A stretch of 37,377 bases of DNA from a virus, in IMG/VR virus record IMGVR_UViG_3300046516_000145, positions 1 to 37,377 of that record; one strand, given 5' to 3'. Of the stretch, positions 32,039-37,377 are shown in pieces; position 1 is the stretch's first letter, and each line of letters starts with the position of its first letter. The notes beneath the pieces were generated by a model. It was not told the origin of the DNA. It ran no database searches and saw only the letters and a list, made by a program, of their open reading frames with translations. A program made the position numbers and the translations under genes.

Positions 32039-33316
32039 ATGCGTAAGGGGATTATTGCTATCGAGAAGTCCGGACAGACCATCGACATGGAGCTGTTGAC
32101 TACAGCATGCAAGCTGTATCCCACTGGCTTCGGTGTGTCGGTAGTAGTCGAGGACGACAAGGGCAACAAGAGCCTGGAGACATTGGCGGAAGTTGTCGAC
32201 GGAGGCAATGACGCCGCGGCTCTCACGATCGTGAAGGAATCGTTCACCGAAGACTTCGTGATCATGACGTTGTTCAAGCAGGACGGTGACGTCAAGGAGG
32301 ATGATCTTCAGCCGTACGTTCTTTTCAAGGACGGCGACAACCCTTTGATCGTCTGCTTCGTCTCTGGCGAACTGAAGAAGTATCAAGACAAGTCCGGCTA
32401 CTCTGCCGAACATCAGTTCGTGGAACTGTTTCTCAAGAACAAGGTCAACGAGTTGTTCGAGAAGACCGAAGGCTGCGAGACAGTCGAAAACCTGATGGAC
32501 GAGATCGCTACGAACACCGACTTTCAGAACGCGGTTACGTCCGAAGCTGGCGGGGATACCGTCGTAGTTTTCCATTCTAAGGATGACGCGTCGGCAACAC
32601 TCTCGGCCACTAAGAAGGATCGGAGCTTCACCTGGGGATACCTATCCGATGGTGAAGGATTCGATCCACCCACAGTAGGGAAGAAGAAGTCCCTGCTGCC
32701 CACCAAGTCCGCCGTCGGCTCCGACTCCACTCTGATCAAGGCCAAGCCCGCTCCTTCCGATGAGCCCAAGCTGGTCGTGGTCTCCATACCTGAGACCATG
32801 ACGGACAATCAGAGGCGGGTGTTCATCCATAAGCGGATGGGCTCCTTGCCTACGGATTGGAAGACGTTGAAGGAGATCTTGATTCCTTATTCCAAGGCTC
32901 TGGAATGTGGGGATGTGGGGACCAAGGACTTCAAGGACTTGAAGGGAAAGGTGGGAGAGTATCCGGAAGGGAAGCAGGCGCCTCAGCCGTATATCCCATT
33001 GATCCCAGCTGAGTCCAAGAAGAAGGGAGACAAGTTCTTCGATTCTTTGGATCCTTCCAAGTGGAAGGTGGAGGAGGACAAGGTGTCCGACTGGTCGTCC
33101 CAGACGGCACACGATCTGTTCACCGGGGACAAAGCTTTCGTCAAGTGGCCCGCAGGTGAGATCAAGCGTTACGTGACTGAAGTCGATGCCGATCACATTA
33201 CGTCCTTGTTGTTCCAGCTTCGCAAGTATGCCATTGCGATTCAAGCCAAGAGCGGCAAGGTCGAAGATAAGGCCAACGGCAACGGCAAGGCCAAGAAGCA
33301 GTTGAAGGCCAGCTAA
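32039..33316 (+). CDS. 425-aa early protein, unknown
   Basis: A strong GAGGAG RBS precedes the ATG. Residues 1-150 look globular alpha/beta. About 180-240 is Lys/Ser/Pro linker-like, and about 245-400 holds helical and Trp-containing segments (FFDSLDPSKWKVEE, LFTGDKAFVKWPAGEIKRYV). The C-terminus is Lys/Gly/Asn-rich. GC content and codon bias (AAG, GAC, TTC) are stronger than in neighbours, which suggests high expression. It is upstream of the primase; a DNA-metabolism role such as single-strand binding is possible but not shown. Confidence 0.8.
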   Translation: MRKGIIAIEKSGQTIDMELLTTACKLYPTGFGVSVVVEDDKGNKSLETLAEVVDGGNDAAALTIVKESFTEDFVIMTLFKQDGDVKEDDLQPYVLFKDGDNPLIVCFVSGELKKYQDKSGYSAEHQFVELFLKNKVNELFEKTEGCETVENLMDEIATNTDFQNAVTSEAGGDTVVVFHSKDDASATLSATKKDRSFTWGYLSDGEGFDPPTVGKKKSLLPTKSAVGSDSTLIKAKPAPSDEPKLVVVSIPETMTDNQRRVFIHKRMGSLPTDWKTLKEILIPYSKALECGDVGTKDFKDLKGKVGEYPEGKQAPQPYIPLIPAESKKKGDKFFDSLDPSKWKVEEDKVSDWSSQTAHDLFTGDKAFVKWPAGEIKRYVTEVDADHITSLLFQLRKYAIAIQAKSGKVEDKANGNGKAKKQLKAS

Positions 33317-33411
33317 CTCCCCACGCTGTCGGCGATGCGCACAGGACCGGCAGAGCCAGTGGCAGGAGTTGTCAACTTGCGCGACTGGCACCTATTAACA
33401 GGAGGACCCAT

Positions 33412-34281
33412 ATGAACGTCATGGAACGTGCTCGTAAGTTACTGGTGACGGGAGCCAGCGCCGTGATCAATCACGACAAGGACAAACGGTTCTTCGATAC
33501 CTTGAAGCTACCCAAGTATACCCCTGACGTGGCACACCTAGCCCGCTTCCAGCATCAGTTCATATTCAACTATGCGCCGGGGTTCTTGAATGGTATTCCT
33601 GACGAGCATTTGGATATCAAAGGATATGGCTTCACCGAGGATGACGGACTCATCATGTGGAAAAAACTTCTGGGAGACCTGTCATATCCAGTTCCGATGG
33701 GCCATGACGACACCGTGCCCGACAAATCCCATCTAAATAAGCTGTGGGTCCGTCGAGATGGCATGGATTCGAAGCGCGAACTGCTGTTCCCTCCCGCTCG
33801 TGTCCGAGGGTTCCTGTGTAAGATAAAATATCCCGAGCATTGGTTCCAATTGCTTGACGAACGTACCTTTAATGGTGTAATGTTCGTCCGAGAACGGGTC
33901 AAGGTCATGATCATGTACCATGCCCCTGATACACCTATTTGGGATCCCCTGGTTACCTACGTCACTGCGTGGATGTATAAGGGGGAGCCTGACTATTGGA
34001 AGGATCAGATTATCAAGTCTGATGATCCCATGAGACAGACCCTGGTCAAACCAGTGGATGTCTTCCGTGCCAAGAACAAAAACATCGGTAGTTATTATTA
34101 CTTTTCTGAATTAGAATACAAGAATGATCCTGTTCCTGCCATGGATTGGGCACCGACTACCTGGACCTTCGGTCATGAGGGTACTCCCGAACAGCGTCGT
34201 AAGCGTCTAATTAATTTGAATAAGGAATTGCTCGTTGTCAAACCTCGTCGAAGGAAAATTACCCTGCCCCTCCTGCCCTAG
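33412..34281 (+). CDS. 289-aa protein, faint gamma-glutamylcyclotransferase-like resemblance
   Basis: AGGAGG is followed by ATG. The middle (about 125-200) reads PPARVRGFLCKI, then FVRERVKVMI and YVTAWMYKGEP. That order of strands faintly recalls GGCT-like folds, but the usual N-terminal YGSL box is not clear. The C-terminus is basic and overlaps the primase start by 47 nt. I do not assign a function with confidence. Confidence 0.8.
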   Translation: MNVMERARKLLVTGASAVINHDKDKRFFDTLKLPKYTPDVAHLARFQHQFIFNYAPGFLNGIPDEHLDIKGYGFTEDDGLIMWKKLLGDLSYPVPMGHDDTVPDKSHLNKLWVRRDGMDSKRELLFPPARVRGFLCKIKYPEHWFQLLDERTFNGVMFVRERVKVMIMYHAPDTPIWDPLVTYVTAWMYKGEPDYWKDQIIKSDDPMRQTLVKPVDVFRAKNKNIGSYYYFSELEYKNDPVPAMDWAPTTWTFGHEGTPEQRRKRLINLNKELLVVKPRRRKITLPLLP

Positions 34282-35830
34282 CTCTGATGCCTACCATCTA
34301 TACGATGATGGTCACGGCTACTGCTTTTCATGTCAGTACTACAAACCTCCCGAAGGAGCTCCAGATGCCAGAGAATCAGGAGAATTCACGTACCAGTATG
34401 TACCCCTACGAGGTGTGTCTGCGGAAACATTCCGGTATTATGGAATTAAGACTAAGGTTGACCAAGGAGGAAGCCCTAGTGCTATTGGATATCCTTACCC
34501 GAACGGATCCACGAAAATTAGAAGATTGGATAAAAAAGAATTCTACTGGAGCGGGACTCATAGCCCTGGCCTCTTTGGAATAGATCGTTTCGCAGCAGGG
34601 TCGCATCAGTATGTGACCATAACGGAAGGAGAACTAGATGCTCCAAGTCTTTACCAAGTCATTCGGAGCCCTGTGGTATCTGTACAAGCTGCTGGCAGTG
34701 CTGTCGCTGACGTGGGCGCTAGCCGTGATTGGCTATCCTCATTTGAGAGAGTATACCTCGCGTTTGATGGGGACGCCGCAGGGCGTGAAGCTGCAGCAAA
34801 AGTTGCAAAACTATTCGACCCGGACCGAGTCTTTCACGTACGATTTACTCGACCGGACCGAAAAGATGCTAACTCCTACGTGGAACTCGGCGAAGGAGAA
34901 GAGCTCCGAAATCTTTGGAACAACGCAAAAAGATACTTACCCGAACAGGTAGTATCCTCTAACGCTGAGTTCAAGAAGATCCTGGAAGAAGATCACCGGC
35001 GCGGTGTGCCATATCCATTCACTGATCAACTCAACGAGATGACATATGGTATCCGCACCGGTGAGTCGGTTCTGATCACCGCCCAAGAGGGCATTGGCAA
35101 GACGGAGTTCATGCATGCCATCGAACACAAGCTTCTCAAGGAGACCGACACCAACGTCGCCGCTATTTATCTGGAGGAACTACCACGTCGCCATCTTCAG
35201 GCTCTGGCTGGCATTGAACTCCAAAAGCCAGTACATCTTCCAGACTCAGGTGTGGGACAGGATACCGTATATCAGGCACTTGAGACACTACTTAAGAAGG
35301 ATGACCGTCTATACTTGTTTAATCACTTTGGGAGCAACGATCCAAGGAGCCTCTTGGATACCATTAGGTTCCTGGTTGTGGCTTGTGGGTGTACTTACGT
35401 CCTGTTGGATCATATCACTATGGTTCCTATCGGAATATCAGGAGAAGATGAACGCAAGGCACTTGACTGGTTCTCTTCGCAAGTAGAATCCATGGTGAAG
35501 GAGCTGGACTATGCGCTTCTTATCGTATCTCACGTCAACGATTTTGGACAGACTCGTGGCTCTCGCTATATCAGTAAGATTGCTGATATACGCATTGATC
35601 TTTCTCGGGATGTCCTTAATCCTGATCCTATCCTGCGCAATACTACCCCGATCATGGTATCGAAAAATCGGTTCTCTGGTCGTACGGGAGCTGCAGGAGA
35701 TGTTGTGTTCGATACCCTAACCGGCTGTTACAAGGAGGTTCAGTCATGGCCGACATCAAAATCTCCCAAGGTAAGTTCAGATGTACCGTCCTATCCGACT
35801 CCACTGACGGAAGGGACTGGATTGCAATGA
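34235..35830 (+). CDS. T7 gp4-type primase-helicase
   Basis: This is a 531-aa replicative protein. The Zn ribbon uses C11, C14, C30 and C33. TOPRIM motifs are EGELD (131-135), DGDAAGR (178-184) and KDAN (about 210-213). The helicase Walker A is AQEGIGKT (283-290) and Walker B ends at D392 in VLLDH; a VSHVNDFGQTRGS segment follows. It makes RNA primers and unwinds DNA at the fork. Size matches T7 gp4 (566 aa). The start is TTG 34235 with AAGGA 8 nt upstream, the only start ahead of the zinc cysteines. Confidence 0.93.
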   Translation: MSNLVEGKLPCPSCPSSDAYHLYDDGHGYCFSCQYYKPPEGAPDARESGEFTYQYVPLRGVSAETFRYYGIKTKVDQGGSPSAIGYPYPNGSTKIRRLDKKEFYWSGTHSPGLFGIDRFAAGSHQYVTITEGELDAPSLYQVIRSPVVSVQAAGSAVADVGASRDWLSSFERVYLAFDGDAAGREAAAKVAKLFDPDRVFHVRFTRPDRKDANSYVELGEGEELRNLWNNAKRYLPEQVVSSNAEFKKILEEDHRRGVPYPFTDQLNEMTYGIRTGESVLITAQEGIGKTEFMHAIEHKLLKETDTNVAAIYLEELPRRHLQALAGIELQKPVHLPDSGVGQDTVYQALETLLKKDDRLYLFNHFGSNDPRSLLDTIRFLVVACGCTYVLLDHITMVPIGISGEDERKALDWFSSQVESMVKELDYALLIVSHVNDFGQTRGSRYISKIADIRIDLSRDVLNPDPILRNTTPIMVSKNRFSGRTGAAGDVVFDTLTGCYKEVQSWPTSKSPKVSSDVPSYPTPLTEGTGLQ

Positions 35831-35955
35831 ACGCAACAGCGTATAATACGGATGAAGAGGGGGAGTATTTTTATTTGATTAACAGAGAGTATCTTGACGA
35901 TCTATTGCAGGAGATGGCTGCGAGCGGATTGGAGGTCGAAGTGAGGAACAGATGA
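35746..35955 (+). CDS. Small acidic protein after primase
   Basis: This 69-aa protein has a strong AAGGAGG RBS inside the end of the primase gene, which it overlaps by 85 nt. It is acidic and mixed alpha/beta (ISQGKFRCTVLSDS, LINREYLDDLLQEMA). ATGA overlap with the glycosylase gene. Unrecognised. Confidence 0.75.
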   Translation: MADIKISQGKFRCTVLSDSTDGRDWIAMNATAYNTDEEGEYFYLINREYLDDLLQEMAASGLEVEVRNR

Positions 35956-36623
35956 CATGGGATGATTTAGAATATTGGAGATCTGACGCTTGGAGAAAAG
36001 TTGAGGAGAAGTTAGATGAGCTGGATAAACATGGTACTCTCCTGTGTCCTCGTAGGGAACTTCTTTTCAATGCTCTCGATCACGTATGTCTTGAACGTGT
36101 TAGGGTGGCCATCGTGGGGCAAGATCCTTATCCCGATATTGCTGACGCAACTGGCATTGCTTTCTCTATTCCTGGGAATCTCACTGTATTCCCATATACT
36201 CTAGGTGTAATCCTGAGGGAGTACCAACATGACCTCCATTATCCCATCCCTAGTTCGGGCGATCTTACGGAATGGTCTAAGAGGGAAAACGTCCTACTCT
36301 GGAATGCAATACCTAGTACCGTACATGGGCAGTCTCTGGCTCATTACAGCTGGACGGAATGGCAATCTCTCACTGAGGAGATTGTCAGGACACTGGACAG
36401 TCGAGGCGTGGTACTGGCGTTCCTGGGAAGAGTTGCACAGGAGTATGCGAGATTCGCGACCTCAGGAAACTCAAAAGTTATACGGAGAGCTCATCCGGCG
36501 GCGGAGCGCTATCGCGGAAGCAAGGGAGGACATAACCTTTTCAGTGGTTCCCGATTCTTTACGACCATCAATGATTCGTTAGTCTCTTTAGGACAGAAAC
36601 CCGTAAACTGGAGATTGACATGA
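35952..36623 (+). CDS. ung: Uracil-DNA glycosylase, family 1
   Basis: This 223-aa enzyme removes uracil from DNA. Family 1 motifs in order: VGQDPYPD (catalytic Asp and base-stacking Tyr), GIAFSIP (Phe of the uracil pocket), VLLWNAIP (the Asn that reads uracil), AHPAAE (catalytic His) and F...ND.L...GQKPVNWRL at the end. The usual GQDPYH is PYP here and HPSPLS is HPAAER. These changes lie next to active-site residues and may tune activity. It is coupled by ATGA overlaps on both sides, right after the primase, suggesting replication or repair. Confidence 0.9.
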   Translation: MTWDDLEYWRSDAWRKVEEKLDELDKHGTLLCPRRELLFNALDHVCLERVRVAIVGQDPYPDIADATGIAFSIPGNLTVFPYTLGVILREYQHDLHYPIPSSGDLTEWSKRENVLLWNAIPSTVHGQSLAHYSWTEWQSLTEEIVRTLDSRGVVLAFLGRVAQEYARFATSGNSKVIRRAHPAAERYRGSKGGHNLFSGSRFFTTINDSLVSLGQKPVNWRLT

Positions 36624-36961
36624 AGACGGGGAAGAAGCTCAAGACTACGAAGAAGACGGTAGCAGAGCGTATGGAAAGAGATGGGTTCGCTAAGTTCTGG
36701 GTAGTTTCGTTAAGTAATGGGACTTCCAGTAAAGCCTTCGATTCATTTGTGGATACTTTCGATTGGTTGCTAGATCATGTTGATGAGAATATCATTAGTG
36801 GTATTCTGATTCAACGTAAGTGGAAGACTAACAAACCTAAAGGTATTAAGGTTAAAGGTATTGCCAGTCCACGCAAGGGTAAGATGGCAGTCATCAAGCC
36901 ACCCAAGACACAGAAACTTAACAAGGGTACCAAGATCATAGTCTACAAAGGAGGAACCTAA
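36620..36961 (+). CDS. Basic protein after ung
   Basis: This 113-aa protein has a very Lys-rich N-terminus (residues 1-14), a globular middle with three Trp (AKFWVVSLSNG, FDWLLDHVDEN), and a Lys/Pro/Gly tail with repeated K-G-I-K/V-K-G. It probably binds nucleic acid. ATGA overlap with ung; AAAGGAGG for the next gene lies at its end. Confidence 0.75.
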   Translation: MKTGKKLKTTKKTVAERMERDGFAKFWVVSLSNGTSSKAFDSFVDTFDWLLDHVDENIISGILIQRKWKTNKPKGIKVKGIASPRKGKMAVIKPPKTQKLNKGTKIIVYKGGT

Positions 36962-37092
36962 TGACGTTAGAGCTGGTCAAGTATCGTGGAGTCTGGCAAC
37001 TTCGAAGAGGATGGTTCCATGGCCTACGTACGTTTGTCCAGAAACAAATACATCCTTGGCGTAGAACTCAAGGAAGTATTCCCCTGCACTGA
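36961..37092 (+). CDS. Apparent 43-aa frame, likely 5' part of a frameshifted HTH gene
   Basis: It has the best RBS of the area (AAAGGAGG, 6 nt) and a TAATG overlap. The start MTLELVKYRGVWQLRR looks natural, but the rest is Trp/His/Gln-rich like out-of-frame text. The following HTH frame lies +1 of it. See findings. Confidence 0.45.
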   Translation: MTLELVKYRGVWQLRRGWFHGLRTFVQKQIHPWRRTQGSIPLH

Positions 37093-37300
37093 GATTAAAG
37101 CTCAGTTGTTTATCCGTAGACTGCAGCTCAATATGGATAGGGTATACGTGTCCGTTGTGTCGGGGTATACCCCACAAACCATAGAACGATGGGAGAACAA
37201 CCCCCGTAGAACTATTCCCCTAATGCATTTAGTTGATTGGGCTAACGCCCTGGGGTACGATCTACAGTTCAAATTGACACGGATGACCCCAGGTACCTAA
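37019..37300 (+). CDS. XRE/Cro-like HTH protein
   Basis: This 93-aa protein ends with SGYTPQTIERWENNP and MHLVDWANALGYDLQFKL. These are the recognition helix and last helix of a Cro/XRE type domain, with a probable strand-helix N-terminus (YILGVELKEVFP). It is a likely transcription regulator. ATG 37019 has GAGG 8 nt before it. GTG 36986, or a frameshift from 36961, would lengthen it. Confidence 0.65.
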   Translation: MAYVRLSRNKYILGVELKEVFPCTEIKAQLFIRRLQLNMDRVYVSVVSGYTPQTIERWENNPRRTIPLMHLVDWANALGYDLQFKLTRMTPGT

Positions 37301-37351
37301 AAGAAATTTAAACGCACCAGCGGCCATTTGTGGGCGATTGAGAGGCATTCT

Positions 37352-37377
37352 ATGAAGCACCTAAAGAGAGTTACTAC
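37352..37377 (+). CDS. Start of a further gene (cut by window end)
   Basis: ATG at 37352 has GAGAGG 6 nt upstream; only MKHLKRVT is visible. Nothing more can be said. Confidence 0.45.

Noticed and set aside
31937-33391. Minus-strand frames of 212 and 249 aa over the 425-aa gene
   Set aside because: Antisense shadows of a strongly codon-biased gene (Lys/Glu/Asp codons read back as Leu-rich text); no RBS or operon context.
33317-33411. Promoter between the 425-aa and 289-aa genes (TTGTCA-18-TATTAA)
   Set aside because: Both boxes match the consensus poorly and the spacing is 18; not enough to call.
35094-35486. 130-aa hydrophobic frame inside the helicase domain
   Set aside because: TTG start without RBS, and the hydrophobic character follows from third-position T and C of the helicase codons.
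36016-36582. 62- and 117-aa +1 frames inside ung; the second has GGGAG before its ATG
   Set aside because: The ung frame has all family motifs, and +1 openness is general in this arm. The second frame's text is Trp/Arg-rich without motif. Kept only as a caution for the overprinting finding.
1-37377. tRNA or rRNA genes, insertion sequences, integrase
   Set aside because: None recognised when reading both strands; no cloverleaf-like block, transposase or integrase motif seen.

Overview
This window is part of a tailed-phage (podovirus-like) genome. The evidence is a large terminase, portal, scaffold and HK97-type capsid, followed by T7-style tail tubular proteins A and B, a gp14-like internal protein and a very large internal virion protein, plus a T7 gp4-type primase-helicase on the opposite strand. 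A GH108-type muramidase and a small two-helix holin point to a Gram-negative bacterial host; I cannot name the host from sequence. Host-type sigma-70 promoters are visible, and no phage RNA polymerase gene lies in this window.

Layout. (1) About 1-26150, minus strand: one tightly packed virion and lysis operon, read right to left from a strong sigma-70 promoter (26171-26199). It begins with a run of very small proteins (25.2-26.15 kb), then small beta-rich or disordered presumed virion proteins (a LamG-like protein, a protein with about 10 copies of a Trp/Pro repeat, a coiled coil, a zinc protein). Then come TerL, portal, scaffold, capsid, decoration-type proteins, tail fibre, endolysin, holin, tail tubes and ejection proteins. 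Most junctions are ATGA or TAATG overlaps. (2) About 26.2-29.3 kb: an intergenic/accessory block of different texture. A three-gene minus-strand cassette (a 77-aa protein, a Fis-type HTH protein and a 467-aa Lys-rich orphan) has its own promoter, hairpin and terminator. It is surrounded by CAAACAAAC repeats and nested inverted repeats that I did not notice elsewhere in the window. (3) About 29.3 kb to the end, plus strand: the presumed early and replication genes. Two near-identical promoters (TTGATC/TTGATT, 17 nt, TACAAT) and two intrinsic terminators punctuate small orphan genes, followed by a 425-aa and a 289-aa protein, primase-helicase, uracil-DNA glycosylase and an HTH protein.

How it fits together: the two arms are transcribed divergently from the repeat-rich centre. 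The plus arm presumably takes over and replicates DNA; the minus arm packages DNA, builds the virion and lyses the cell. The central repeat block is the most likely place for control sequences or a replication origin (inference). The most unusual items are the fused endolysin (muramidase plus a serine-hydrolase-like domain), the Trp/Pro repeat protein, the CAAA-repeat cassette with its nested hairpins, and the large internal protein that has no ATG start.
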